A stretch of DNA of 52,955 nucleotides. Source: UMGS1649 sp045534225 (GTDB lineage Bacteria > Bacillota > Clostridia > TANB77 > CAG-465). This document shows, in pieces, positions 40,681-49,875 of the stretch. The DNA is taken from contig JAZSJJ010000003.1 in the NCBI GenBank assembly GCA_045534225.1, positions 1 to 52,955 on the forward strand, read 5' to 3'. Numbering within the stretch: position 1 is the first letter of the stretch; each line of letters opens with the position of its first letter. The translations under genes were made by a program, and so were the position numbers. The notes under the pieces are model-generated. The model was not told the origin of the DNA. It ran no database searches and saw nothing but the letters and a program-made list of their open reading frames with translations.

Positions 40681-41859
40681 ATGAAATATAGAAAAGATAA
40701 GTACGGAAATGATATATCTGTTTTAGGTTTTGGGTGTATGAGATTTACCAAAAAAGGAACAGGAATAGATTTAGATAAAATGGATAAAGAGGTAATGACT
40801 GCTATAAATGCAGGTGTCAATTATTTCGACACAGCATATATTTATCCAGGAAGTGAAGCTGCTTTAGGGCATGTTTTAGCAAAGAATAATGCTAGAGATA
40901 AAATATACATAGCTACTAAGCTACCACAATATTTAATTAAATCTAAAGAGAGTGCAGAGAAATGTTTTAATGAAGAGCTAGAACGTCTTAAAACAGATCA
41001 CGTAGACTATTATTTAATGCATATGTTAACAGATGTAAAGAGTTGGGAAAGACTATGTGAACTTGGAATAGCAGACTGGATACGTGAGAAAAAAGAAAGT
41101 GGTAAGATACGTCAAATTGGTTTTTCTTATCACGGGAATTCAGATATGTTCTGTCAAATTGTTGATGCATATGATTGGGATTTTTGTCAAATACAATATA
41201 ACTATTTAGATGAAACTTCTCAAGCAGGAGTAAAAGGTCTTAAACATGCAAATGCTAAAGGGTTACCAGTAATAATTATGGAACCATTAAGGGGTGGAAG
41301 ACTTGTTAACAACCTTCCAGAAAAAGCTAAAAAACTATTTGAAAACTACAAGATTAAACGTACACCAGCTGAGTGGGCATTTAGATGGTTATGGAATCAA
41401 CCAGAAGTTACTTGTGTATTATCTGGTATGAATTCGGTTCAGATGGTAGAAGAAAATGTTAAGAATGCTTCTACTGCAGAAGTAGGTGAATTTGACTCAG
41501 AGGACTTTAAGCTTCTAGAAGATGTAGTAAAAGAAATAAATAGAAGTATGAAAGTTGGCTGTACTGGTTGTGGATATTGTATGCCTTGTCCTATGAAGGT
41601 AGATATCCCTGGAACATTTTCTGCATATAACAAATTACATACAGATAGTAAGTTTATTGGGCTTAAAGAGTATGTAATGTGTACGTTACTTAGAAAAGAT
41701 TCTACATCTGCTTCTAACTGTGTAGGATGTGGTAAATGCGAAAAACATTGTCCACAGGGATTAGAAATTAGAAAACATCTTAAAGATGCTAAACGTGAGC
41801 TTGAAGGGCCAGCATACAAAGTAGCAAAAAGATTTGCTAAATGGTTCTTAAAATATTAG
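40681..41859 (+). CDS. Aldo/keto reductase with C-terminal 4Fe-4S domain
   Basis: A 392-residue fusion of an aldo/keto reductase barrel (ISVLGFGCMRF, the catalytic region DTAYIYPGSE with Tyr, DYYLMHML, IRQIGFSYHG) and a ferredoxin-like C-terminus. The cluster region has CTGCGYCMPC...MKVDIPG and a second CVGCGKCEKHCPQGL near residue 355. This domain order is widespread in anaerobes and suggests an electron-linked oxidoreductase. Substrate unknown. RBS AGAGGTG precedes the ATG. It is 25 bases before the glutathionylspermidine-synthase-like gene. Confidence 0.9.
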   Translation: MKYRKDKYGNDISVLGFGCMRFTKKGTGIDLDKMDKEVMTAINAGVNYFDTAYIYPGSEAALGHVLAKNNARDKIYIATKLPQYLIKSKESAEKCFNEELERLKTDHVDYYLMHMLTDVKSWERLCELGIADWIREKKESGKIRQIGFSYHGNSDMFCQIVDAYDWDFCQIQYNYLDETSQAGVKGLKHANAKGLPVIIMEPLRGGRLVNNLPEKAKKLFENYKIKRTPAEWAFRWLWNQPEVTCVLSGMNSVQMVEENVKNASTAEVGEFDSEDFKLLEDVVKEINRSMKVGCTGCGYCMPCPMKVDIPGTFSAYNKLHTDSKFIGLKEYVMCTLLRKDSTSASNCVGCGKCEKHCPQGLEIRKHLKDAKRELEGPAYKVAKRFAKWFLKY

Positions 41860-41884
41860 ATAATAAATATACAAGAGGTGAAAT

Positions 41885-43111
41885 ATGAGACTTGTACCTA
41901 TACCAGAGGATAAATATGATGAATATAGATTAGGCGCTATATTTGACTGCTATAAATGGGATCCACAGTTTAAGGATAACAATACAGTAGCAAAATATGC
42001 TTTAGTATTAACTAAAGAAGAATATGAAGAACTAGTATTTCTTACAGAGTCTATGGATAAGGAAACAATAGCAGCTGAAGAATATCTAAACGCAAATTTA
42101 GATAAGGCAAAACCACTAGGCTTAGCAAGAAGACTAAAAAAGTATATAGAATCTATGTCTAACTATGATAAAACAAAACACGTTAGACTTATGCGTTATG
42201 ATTTTCATCCAACAATAGATGGAAAATGGGCAGTAAGTGAAGTTAATAGTGATGTGCCAGGAGGATTTGCTGAAGCATCGCTACTTCCTAAACTTGCTAA
42301 AGAAATAATAGGTCTAGATGATACATATTCTGTAAAATGTTTTGGAGATATTTTGGCTAACGCAATAAAAAGCAAAACAAAGGAAAATGGAACAATTATG
42401 ATGGTACATTGTACTTGCTTTAGTGACGATAGACAAGTTATGCAATATATAGGGGACAAGCTTGCTAATATGGGATTTAAGATAATCTATGGAGCGGCAG
42501 ACCATATTGTATTTAAAGACGGTGTACCATACAGTATACTTTCAGGCAATGAATGTAAATTAGATGGGATAGTTAGATTTAATCCTTTAGAATGGGTAAC
42601 TAGAATTAAACCTAAAAAATGGGGAGGATACTTTAATACAGAAACTATGTCTTGTAACCATCCAATTGCGTTATTTGCTCAAACTAAAAGATTTCCACTT
42701 GTTTGGGATAACCTAGAAAAAGCAGGTATATCTATGAAATACTGGAGAGAACTTTTACCAGATACAAAGCTTATTAAAGACTTTAAGAAATTAGAGGATA
42801 AGAGTGGATATATATATAAACCAGTATATGGTAGAGTAGGAGAAAAGATAGGTATTAAAGAAGCTTGTGAAGAAGGCGAATACGACAAAATACTAAAAGA
42901 AGTAAAATGGCACCCAAAACGTTATCTTGCTCAAAAGCAGTTTATTAGTAAACCACTAGAAGGAATAGATGGTAAAGAATATCACGTATGTGTTGGCTCG
43001 TATACCGTAGATGGAAAACAAGCTGGCTTTTATGCAAGAGTTAGTAATGTGCCTCGTATAGACTCTAATGCGGCAGATATTCCAGTTTTAATAGAAGGGA
43101 GCATAGAATGA
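41885..43111 (+). CDS. Glutathionylspermidine synthase-like ATP-grasp ligase
   Basis: A 408-residue protein of the glutathionylspermidine-synthase (pre-ATP-grasp) family, enzymes that form an amide bond using ATP. Family landmarks are HVRLMRYDFHPTIDGKWAVS and EVNSDVPGGFAEASLLPKLA (residues ~99-138), VRFNPLEWV, and the ATP-binding FKKLEDKSGYIYKPVYGRVG and YLAQKQFI. True glutathionylspermidine is not expected in such a bacterium, so the product is probably another amide. It overlaps the next gene by 4 bases (ATGA), implying coupled translation. RBS AGAGGTG precedes the ATG. Confidence 0.85.
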   Translation: MRLVPIPEDKYDEYRLGAIFDCYKWDPQFKDNNTVAKYALVLTKEEYEELVFLTESMDKETIAAEEYLNANLDKAKPLGLARRLKKYIESMSNYDKTKHVRLMRYDFHPTIDGKWAVSEVNSDVPGGFAEASLLPKLAKEIIGLDDTYSVKCFGDILANAIKSKTKENGTIMMVHCTCFSDDRQVMQYIGDKLANMGFKIIYGAADHIVFKDGVPYSILSGNECKLDGIVRFNPLEWVTRIKPKKWGGYFNTETMSCNHPIALFAQTKRFPLVWDNLEKAGISMKYWRELLPDTKLIKDFKKLEDKSGYIYKPVYGRVGEKIGIKEACEEGEYDKILKEVKWHPKRYLAQKQFISKPLEGIDGKEYHVCVGSYTVDGKQAGFYARVSNVPRIDSNAADIPVLIEGSIE

Positions 43112-43764
43112 TGATAGGAAAAGAAATATATAAAATTTGGGCTCCTAAAAGCAAATGGCAAGGTTGGGTAAGACCTGTACTATTTGTTGGATTAGATATG
43201 GATAATGTTAAAGATGAATATTTTAGTAAAAATCTTGATGAGATACTTTATAAAGAATATATAAATAAAGAAACGGCGTTTATAATAGACTTGCCAGGAG
43301 CAGAAAGTGTAAAAGAAGGATTAAGTATTGCAAAGCATGGGGTAAGACCTATTGCAATATATAACGGACCAGATGAACAAAAAGGTTCCACAGCAAACGT
43401 AGATAATTCTCCATTAGAACTAGCGGTTTTATGGGGAACAGATATACTTAAAGATATACAATTTGATGATGATGCACCACCAGCTTTTCTATTTGATAGT
43501 ACTAGAATGAATTTAATTAGAAAAGATAGAACCGTCTATGATAATAGTTGGTATGTATATGAGCAAGATATGCCTAGTGCAAAATACTTATTAGATAATG
43601 GAATAAAGAAAGTTATTCTTGTTTCAGATAACGAAAAAATAAGAAAAGATACAAATAAACTATTATATGTATACAAGAATAAAGGACTAGAGATACTACA
43701 TACAGATGGTTTTAAGGAACCAACTAAAGCAAAAATAAAGAAGGCTAAAAAAGAAATAGATTAA
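43108..43764 (+). CDS. Uncharacterised partner of the GSP-synthase-like protein
   Basis: A 218-residue soluble protein I cannot assign to a named family. It opens IGKEIYKIWAPKSKWQGWVR and has AFIIDLPGAESVKEGLSIAK, VRPIAIYNGPDEQKGSTANV, PPAFLFDSTRMNL and DNGIKKVILVSDN, giving a Rossmann-like alternation. The four-base overlap with the ligase suggests that the two proteins act together or in one pathway. It ends the operon, before a terminator shared with the convergent DUF2207 gene. Confidence 0.7.
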   Translation: MMIGKEIYKIWAPKSKWQGWVRPVLFVGLDMDNVKDEYFSKNLDEILYKEYINKETAFIIDLPGAESVKEGLSIAKHGVRPIAIYNGPDEQKGSTANVDNSPLELAVLWGTDILKDIQFDDDAPPAFLFDSTRMNLIRKDRTVYDNSWYVYEQDMPSAKYLLDNGIKKVILVSDNEKIRKDTNKLLYVYKNKGLEILHTDGFKEPTKAKIKKAKKEID

Positions 43765-43788
43765 TATATATTATAAATTATAAACAAT

Positions 43789-43818
43789 AAAAGAGTTCAA
43801 TTTAATGAACTCTTTTTT
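43789..43818. terminator. Terminator between the GSP-synthase-like operon and the DUF2207 gene
   Basis: An 11-bp perfect stem AAAAGAGTTCA (43789-43799) with TGAACTCTTTT (43806-43816), T-rich on both strands in turn, so probably bidirectional. Confidence 0.85.
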
Positions 43819-43851
43819 GTTATAATATTTGTGTTTAATATTGTTTGGCTA

Positions 43852-46059
43852 TTAGTGACCGCCGCCACCGCCGCCGCCACCACGACCGCCTCCGTAGTAA
43901 CCACCGCCGCCACCACCATAGTGACTAGAGTAAGTTCTTGATGCAGAACGAACATTTGAACTAAATGAACGACTGCTAGAGCGGAAGTATGTTGAACGAT
44001 AATATCTGTTTTCAAGCATTGGGCTTGCTGTTAATTCAAATTCTTGGCATCTTATATTTAATGCTTTAATAACTTTTTCTGAAATTCCAAAAGCTGTAGC
44101 ATAAACCAAATATTTTTCCCATAGCACTAAATCTACAACTGTTTTTTCGTTCATTAGTGTTTGGCTGTTTAAGAAATCATATAAGCCTTTCCATTTAGCG
44201 TATTCATCTTCACCAAATTGTGTGTATAACAACGCTTTACTACCGATTTTACTTATTTTGTATGCTTTAAGTAGGAATGCGATACCAACAAGAGTAAATG
44301 CTCCGTATGCATAATCTAAACGAGTAAAGTGAGAGAAGAAGTTAACTAATACTATAAATACAATACCCCAATTTCTAGAAGTTTTTGCTTTGCTAATCAT
44401 CGTATTTTTTTGCTTGTCATATTCTGCTGTTTGGAAATATCCATGTAATACACCTATATTTTTGACAGAACGTTTTACTTTTTTAACAAATGAATCTGTA
44501 TTAGAATAGTCTAGTTTAATTCTTTGTTGGAACTGTTCCATTGTTAATCCTTCTGGTCTGTTGTATCTGTATATTAGATTTAGATATGCTTCCTCAGAAG
44601 GAGTTAAATCTTCTAATTCACCATATGAATCAGAATAATATTTTGAAATCTTAGCAGGGATAGTTATTTGCTTCTTTTCCATTTCAGCAATTCTATCCAT
44701 TATACTAGTTCTTGGAGTAGTATCTGTAGTAGAACCAAATGTTGTAGCGTTAAAACTTGTTGATACTGGTTCTTTTGGTCTATCGTCTACTTTAGCTAAT
44801 ATTTTGAACACTGTGTTTTTAGGTGTCCAGTCTAAATTTCTGTCTTTCTTTTCTAAAGAAATATATTTTTTACGCACTAAGCTTAGCATTAGAGCAGAAT
44901 ATACTTCTTTTAGTTCTTTTTTCTTTCTTTCCTTAGAGAAAACTAGTGTAGCAGCGAAGTATGGATCTAAGTTGCTAGGAATATCTCTAAAGTATTGTAC
45001 GTTTATACTTGGTTTATAGAATGTGTTATCTTTATATAGTTTGTTTATAGTTAATGTAGCAGATAATAAAATAAGTACAGAAACTATAATTGCAATTACT
45101 AACACTTTAGTTTTAGCACTACGAGCATTTGTAAGCAGAGCATCGTATTCTTCTTGCTCATCTAATATTTCTTGAAGCGCAGGATCGTTATAATATCTAT
45201 TTCTTGAAGCGTGATCTGTAAATTTATGTCTGTCCTTACCATATGAAAGTAAAGTAAATTCTATATATTGATTATATGGTCTAAATTTAAGTTCGGATTC
45301 ATCCAAATCAATAATGAATGTATGGTATCCTGGATTTTTGAAATCTGATTCTGTAAAGTTAAATGTATGTGAATTTGTTCCATATGTACCCGCTTTATAA
45401 TTTCCTACATCTGGCATATCTTTATCTGGTATTAATATTTCTGCTTTGAAAGATTTAAGATATTTAATAGTAGACTCAGAATACATAGTTAAGTATAAAG
45501 AAGAGCAGTCTGCATATCTTAAAGCCGCGTTATTCATTTCATAAACAACTTCAAATTGCACTTTTTCTCTATATAGTCCGTTAACATACATTAATACACA
45601 TTCGTATCTATCGTAGTCTGGATTGTATGGTCCTGGACTATGGAACCAATGATATGGTCCGCGTCTATATTCGCTATCATACCAATAGATTCTGCTTGCA
45701 GGTCTGTATACTCTGTAAGAACCATCAGGCAATATTTCTTTAACAGACAAAACATTATAATCTACTTTTACGCCATCTTCATATTTTTCTGGTAATGCCC
45801 TCCAAAGCTCCCAAAACAAATTACCTTTTGAGAAGGCGTGAATATCAAAAGTAAGTTTTTCTGTTACTTGTATTTTTCCGTTGCTTCCGTATTCATCAAT
45901 AAGAACGGCTTTGTAATCTACATCAGTTACTCTTGCATAATCCCATGGATTTAAATTTATCTCTGAAAAGTCCACAATTTCGCTTATCATAGAAATAAAT
46001 ATAAAGGCTACATAAATGATGACAATAATTGTACTGGAACTAACGTATCCTTTTTTCAT
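43852..46059 (-). CDS. DUF2207 domain membrane protein with glycine-rich tail
   Basis: A 735-residue membrane protein. It has an N-terminal signal/anchor helix (residues 10-27), an extracellular DUF2207-type region with LTFDIHAFSKGNLFWELWRA, and a middle membrane helix at about 316-340 (VLVIAIIVSVLILLSATL). A cytoplasmic region and a further pair of helices follow around 590-630. The tail is Ser- then Gly-rich, YGGGGGGYYGGGRGGGGGGG, ending in His. Such tails are usual for this family. AAGGAGG precedes the ATG. Monocistronic, convergent with the 43108 gene. Function is not established. Confidence 0.87.
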   Translation of the reverse strand: MKKGYVSSSTIIVIIYVAFIFISMISEIVDFSEINLNPWDYARVTDVDYKAVLIDEYGSNGKIQVTEKLTFDIHAFSKGNLFWELWRALPEKYEDGVKVDYNVLSVKEILPDGSYRVYRPASRIYWYDSEYRRGPYHWFHSPGPYNPDYDRYECVLMYVNGLYREKVQFEVVYEMNNAALRYADCSSLYLTMYSESTIKYLKSFKAEILIPDKDMPDVGNYKAGTYGTNSHTFNFTESDFKNPGYHTFIIDLDESELKFRPYNQYIEFTLLSYGKDRHKFTDHASRNRYYNDPALQEILDEQEEYDALLTNARSAKTKVLVIAIIVSVLILLSATLTINKLYKDNTFYKPSINVQYFRDIPSNLDPYFAATLVFSKERKKKELKEVYSALMLSLVRKKYISLEKKDRNLDWTPKNTVFKILAKVDDRPKEPVSTSFNATTFGSTTDTTPRTSIMDRIAEMEKKQITIPAKISKYYSDSYGELEDLTPSEEAYLNLIYRYNRPEGLTMEQFQQRIKLDYSNTDSFVKKVKRSVKNIGVLHGYFQTAEYDKQKNTMISKAKTSRNWGIVFIVLVNFFSHFTRLDYAYGAFTLVGIAFLLKAYKISKIGSKALLYTQFGEDEYAKWKGLYDFLNSQTLMNEKTVVDLVLWEKYLVYATAFGISEKVIKALNIRCQEFELTASPMLENRYYRSTYFRSSSRSFSSNVRSASRTYSSHYGGGGGGYYGGGRGGGGGGGGH

Positions 46060-46208
46060 AATTCCTCCTTAGTATATATAATATAAATCAAGTATATATT
46101 AAAGCTAAATAAATGTAAAATAAAATCCTAAAATGATATAAAATTGTAACATTTTAGAGTAGAAAAAGAGCTAGATATATGGTATATTACAATATATACG
46201 GAGGTAAT

Positions 46209-47078
46209 ATGAAACGCAATATTGAAATAGGGAAATACGCCGGCTTTTGCGGTGGCGTTAATTTATGTATAAAAACATTAGATGAGGAAGTAAAAAAGAA
46301 TAACGAAAAAATATATTGTTTAGGCGAATTAGTGCATAATAAGGAAGTTGTAAATAATTTTAGTAAAAAAGGTGTAATTTTTGTAAATGAATTATCTGAG
46401 GTGCCAGATGGTTCAAAGTTGGTAATAAGAGCACACGGTGCGGAAAAACATACATACGAGCAAGCTAAAAATAGAAGAATAATAATATTAGATTTAACAT
46501 GTCCAAAAGTTGCAAAAATTAAAGAAGATGTAAAAGATTATATAAATGAAGAGTCGTATATAATTTTAGTTGCAAAAAAAGAACATCCAGAAGCCAAAAG
46601 CACAATAAGCTTTTTAGGAATAAATGCTAGCATCATAGAAAACGAAGAGGAATTAAAAGAGATAGTTAGTAAATTAGATGGGTATAAGAATATAGCAATA
46701 ATTGCACAAACAACTTTTGATGAAAAAACATTTTTAGAATATGCCGAATATGTTAAAGAAAACGTAAATGGAGATGTTAATGTAATAATTAAAAATACAA
46801 TATGTAACGCTACAAGCGTACGTCAAAATGAGACAAGAAATATGGCAAAAACAAAAGATGCTATGGTAATACTAGGTGGGAAAAATAGTTCTAACACACA
46901 TAAGTTATATAATATAGCTAAAGCAGAATGTGACAATACGTATTGGTTAGAAACGAAAGAAGAATTAGATTTAAGCCTGCTAGATGATAAAATAAATGTT
47001 GGAATTATGGCTGGCGCATCAACACCTAAAAATGTAATAGATGATGTTGTACAAGCTATTAAAGAATATGAGGGATAA
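46209..47078 (+). CDS. ispH: 4-hydroxy-3-methylbut-2-enyl diphosphate reductase
   Basis: IspH (LytB) makes isopentenyl and dimethylallyl diphosphate in the last step of the MEP pathway, using a [4Fe-4S] cluster. The three cluster cysteines are in AGFCGGVNLC (C14), DLTCPK (C98) and NTICNATSVRQ (C199). Conserved LGELVHNKEVV and RAHGAEK histidines and the catalytic Glu region are present. I start at the ATG at 46209 after GGAGG, giving 289 residues; the longer frame from 46179 lacks a binding site. The HAD gene follows after 3 bases. Confidence 0.95.
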   Translation: MKRNIEIGKYAGFCGGVNLCIKTLDEEVKKNNEKIYCLGELVHNKEVVNNFSKKGVIFVNELSEVPDGSKLVIRAHGAEKHTYEQAKNRRIIILDLTCPKVAKIKEDVKDYINEESYIILVAKKEHPEAKSTISFLGINASIIENEEELKEIVSKLDGYKNIAIIAQTTFDEKTFLEYAEYVKENVNGDVNVIIKNTICNATSVRQNETRNMAKTKDAMVILGGKNSSNTHKLYNIAKAECDNTYWLETKEELDLSLLDDKINVGIMAGASTPKNVIDDVVQAIKEYEG

Positions 47079-47081
47079 TAT

Positions 47082-47654
47082 ATGGTAATAGGAATAGATT
47101 TAGATGGAGTTGTTTTTGATTCAGAAAATGTTTTTAGAACATATGAAGAAATATACGATATAGAAGAGCTAAATGGAAATAATTTAATAGATAGAAGCGA
47201 ACCTAAACATCAACAAAGATATAATTGGACGGAAGAGCAAACGAAAGTGTTTAGAGATAAATATTATTTAGAAATTTCGAAAGTAAGCCCTCTAATGGCT
47301 GGATTTGAAACGGTATATAAAAAATTAATAGAAGAGGGACATACATTTGTTGTAATAACAGCTAGAGGCGGATGGATTCCCGAAATGAAAGATGATGCAA
47401 TAAGAATATTTGAAGAAAATAATCTTTCTTTTGATAAATACTACTGGCATACTTCAGACAAACTAAACGCATGCATTACGGAAAAAGTAGATGTTATGAT
47501 AGATGATGATTACAAAGTAATAGAACATTTGGCTAAAAATAAAGTTAAAACATTATACTTTAGAGATACTAATTTAAAGAAATTAGAGGAAAACGAATAT
47601 GTTAAAGAGGTAAATAACTGGGGAGATATCTATAGATATATAAAAAATCGATAA
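47082..47654 (+). CDS. HAD-superfamily phosphatase, 5'-nucleotidase-like
   Basis: A 190-residue HAD hydrolase. Motif I is GIDLDGVVFDSE (Asp6 and Asp8 as nucleophile and acid/base), motif II VVITARGG, and the metal-binding motif IV VDVMIDDDYKVI. Its small size and cap resemble the NT5C/5'-deoxynucleotidase-like group, but the substrate is uncertain. It begins 3 bases after the ispH stop, so it is co-translated with ispH; the pairing may be incidental. Confidence 0.82.
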   Translation: MVIGIDLDGVVFDSENVFRTYEEIYDIEELNGNNLIDRSEPKHQQRYNWTEEQTKVFRDKYYLEISKVSPLMAGFETVYKKLIEEGHTFVVITARGGWIPEMKDDAIRIFEENNLSFDKYYWHTSDKLNACITEKVDVMIDDDYKVIEHLAKNKVKTLYFRDTNLKKLEENEYVKEVNNWGDIYRYIKNR

Positions 47655-47680
47655 AATATTACATAATGCTTGAAAAAAAC

Positions 47681-47709
47681 TTGCATTTATTATAGAACTA
47701 TAGTAGTAT
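47681..47709 (+). promoter_or_regulatory. Promoter of pyk
   Basis: TTGCAT at 47681-47686, a 17-base spacer and TAGTAT at 47704-47709. A small CCCGAAACGCGGGG hairpin-like sequence lies between the promoter and the RBS. Confidence 0.55.
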
Positions 47710-47749
47710 ATAGTGCCCGAAACGCGGGGAGAAAACAAAGGAGATATTT

Positions 47750-49225
47750 ATGATAAAAACAAAAATAGTAGCGACAATAGGACCAAGCTCAGAAAGTGAA
47801 GCTATGTTAGAAAAACTAATGAAAGCAGGATTAAATGTAGCAAGATTTAATATGTCACATGGATCTCATCCAGAACATTTGGCTAAAATAGAAAGAGTAA
47901 AGAAACTTAATAAAAAACTAAACAAAAATGTTGGACTTATGTTAGATACAAAAGGACCAGAAATACGTTTAGGTGTATTTGCAGAAGAACCAGTGTTATT
48001 AGTTCAAGGCTCAGAATTTACACTTACTACTAAAGATGTTGTAGGAGATACAGAAAAAGTTAGCGTTACATACAAAGGTTTAGTAGATGATGTTAAAGTA
48101 GGCTCAACAATATTATTAGACGATGGCTTAATAGAATTAGAAGTTGTTAAAATAAAAAAAGAAGACATCGTATGTCTTGTTAAAAATACAGGCTCAATTA
48201 AGTCTAAAAAAGGTGTTAATATACCAGGTATAAAATTATCTTTACCAGCTTTAACAGATAGAGATAAAGAAGATATTAAATTTGGTGTAGAAAACGATGT
48301 AGACTTTATAGCTGCATCTTTTGTAAGAAAAGTACAAGATGTTTTAGATTTAAGAAGTTATCTAAATAGCATCAACGGAGATAAAGTAAAAATAATTGCT
48401 AAAATAGAGAACCAAGAAGGAATAGATAACTATGATGCGATACTTGAAGTTGTCGATGGTGTAATGGTAGCAAGAGGAGATATGGGTGTTGAAGTACCTA
48501 TAGCTAAGCTTCCACAAATCCAAAAGGATATGATTAAAAAAGCTACAGCAGCTGGTAAGATGGTTATAACTGCAACACAAATGCTAGAATCAATGGTAAC
48601 TAACCCAAGACCAACTCGTGCGGAAGTATCTGATGTAGCCAATGCAATATATGATGGTACAGGAGCAATAATGCTTTCTGGCGAATCTGCTTCTGGAAAA
48701 TATCCGGTAGAATGTATAAATATGATGAAAAATATTGCAGCCGAAACAGAAGACAGTATAGATTATTGGAATAGATTTAAGAAACGTAATGTAAGCAAAT
48801 TGGGTGCGTATGTAGAAGCGGATGATGAAGATGAAACTAAAGATGCAAATTTATTTAGAAGACAAATAAACTTTGCTGTATGCTCAAGTGCATTATTTAC
48901 AGAAGCAAAAGCAATAATATCTATATCAGATAAAGGTAAAACACCAGCTGTTCTTTCAGGATATAGACCTAAATGTCCAATATATGTGTTTACTGCGAAC
49001 GAAAAAACATATAGACAATTATCTCTAGAATGGGGAATAACAGCATACTGCTTCCCAGAAGAACGTAATTTTGAAGAAATTCTAAAAAAAGGTGTAGATA
49101 CATTAATTACAGAAAAACGTCTTAAAAAAGGAGATATAGTAATATTAGGTGGTGGAACAACTAACGATCACATTTCAGAAAACTACTTATCAACACAAGC
49201 AATGGGAGCTGTAATTAGAATATAA
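47750..49225 (+). CDS. pyk: Pyruvate kinase
   Basis: Glycolytic enzyme that converts phosphoenolpyruvate and ADP into pyruvate and ATP. The 491-residue protein has the N-terminal TIGPSSESEAMLEKLMKAGL, NVARFNMSHG, MLDTKGPEIRLG, the signature region KIIAKIENQEG with the catalytic Lys, MVARGDMGVEVP, ATQMLESMVTNPRPTRAEVS and DVANAIYDGTGAIMLSGES. The C-terminal domain is present without a PEP-utiliser extension. A short acidic stretch (ADDEDETKD, about 357-365) is an insertion relative to typical enzymes. AAAGGAG precedes the ATG. Monocistronic. Confidence 0.97.
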   Translation: MIKTKIVATIGPSSESEAMLEKLMKAGLNVARFNMSHGSHPEHLAKIERVKKLNKKLNKNVGLMLDTKGPEIRLGVFAEEPVLLVQGSEFTLTTKDVVGDTEKVSVTYKGLVDDVKVGSTILLDDGLIELEVVKIKKEDIVCLVKNTGSIKSKKGVNIPGIKLSLPALTDRDKEDIKFGVENDVDFIAASFVRKVQDVLDLRSYLNSINGDKVKIIAKIENQEGIDNYDAILEVVDGVMVARGDMGVEVPIAKLPQIQKDMIKKATAAGKMVITATQMLESMVTNPRPTRAEVSDVANAIYDGTGAIMLSGESASGKYPVECINMMKNIAAETEDSIDYWNRFKKRNVSKLGAYVEADDEDETKDANLFRRQINFAVCSSALFTEAKAIISISDKGKTPAVLSGYRPKCPIYVFTANEKTYRQLSLEWGITAYCFPEERNFEEILKKGVDTLITEKRLKKGDIVILGGGTTNDHISENYLSTQAMGAVIRI

Positions 49226-49244
49226 AAGTATTTATAAAAAGTAC

Positions 49245-49273
49245 TTGCAAATATAAAAAAAGTGTGTTAAAAT
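49245..49273 (+). promoter_or_regulatory. Promoter of rpmB
   Basis: TTGCAA at 49245-49250, a 17-base spacer and TAAAAT at 49268-49273. Confidence 0.65.
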
Positions 49274-49315
49274 ACTATGTGTAAAATTAAGACCAGTACA
49301 AGGGAGGGAATATAA

Positions 49316-49501
49316 ATGGCAAAATGTGAAATTTGCGCAAAAGAAGTAAACTTTGGAAATAATGTAAGTCACTCTAACAGAAAGACTTCAAGAACATACA
49401 AACCAAACGTTCAATCAGTTAAAGTAAATGAGAACGGAACAGTAAAATCTATAAAAGTATGTACTAGATGCTTAAAATCTGGTAAAGTTGAAAGAGCGTA
49501 G
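49316..49501 (+). CDS. rpmB: 50S ribosomal protein L28 (zinc-binding form)
   Basis: A 61-residue large-subunit ribosomal protein. CEIC (C4, C7) and CTRC (C49, C52) form the zinc ribbon of the C+ type, and FGNNVSHSNRKTSRTYKPNV is the L28 core. GGGAGGG precedes the ATG. It stands alone with its own promoter and a GAAA-loop terminator. A C+ form implies normal expression under zinc sufficiency; a zinc-free paralogue might exist elsewhere. Confidence 0.96.
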   Translation: MAKCEICAKEVNFGNNVSHSNRKTSRTYKPNVQSVKVNENGTVKSIKVCTRCLKSGKVERA

Positions 49502-49510
49502 GAATAATTA

Positions 49511-49534
49511 AAAGAGGCGAAAGCCTCTTTTTTT
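49511..49534 (+). terminator. rpmB terminator
   Basis: An 8-bp perfect stem AAAGAGGC (49511-49518) with GCCTCTTT (49523-49530), GAAA tetraloop, then a T run. Confidence 0.9.
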
Positions 49535-49544
49535 GTTGCCTTTT

Positions 49545-49778
49545 TTAACCTTTAAGATTTGAAGGTGCATTGGTATTACCGAATTTTTTTTCGTATTCTG
49601 CACTTTTAATAGAATAATCTAAATATTCATTTAGATAACGATAATAGTAGTATTGGTTGTTGTAAAAATCTATTGGTGAAGGTAAAAATGATGGCGTGGG
49701 TGCTACATTGGGTGGTAATGACATGTTAGGTGTAATGTTATTAAAATTATATGGATTAAAAAATGCTCTTTCGTCCAA
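49545..49778 (-). CDS. Small Tyr/Pro/Asn-rich protein next to ylbJ
   Basis: A 77-residue protein I do not recognise, with DERAFFNPYNFNNITPNMSL, a proline-rich middle and YNNQYYYYRYLNEYLDYSIK. I place the start at TTG, 49778, because AAAGGAG lies 9 bases upstream of it; the in-frame ATG at 49787 directly abuts that site. It follows ylbJ on the same strand. Low complexity and many aromatic residues recall small spore-coat-associated proteins, but this is only a guess from composition and neighbour. Confidence 0.5.
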   Translation of the reverse strand: MDERAFFNPYNFNNITPNMSLPPNVAPTPSFLPSPIDFYNNQYYYYRYLNEYLDYSIKSAEYEKKFGNTNAPSNLKG

Positions 49779-49875
49779 GAAAATCATCTCCTTTATGTAT
49801 ATTATATAAATAATAAGCTAATAATATGATTACCTCATATATAAATGAGAATCCCCCTTTTATTAGAAACGATAT

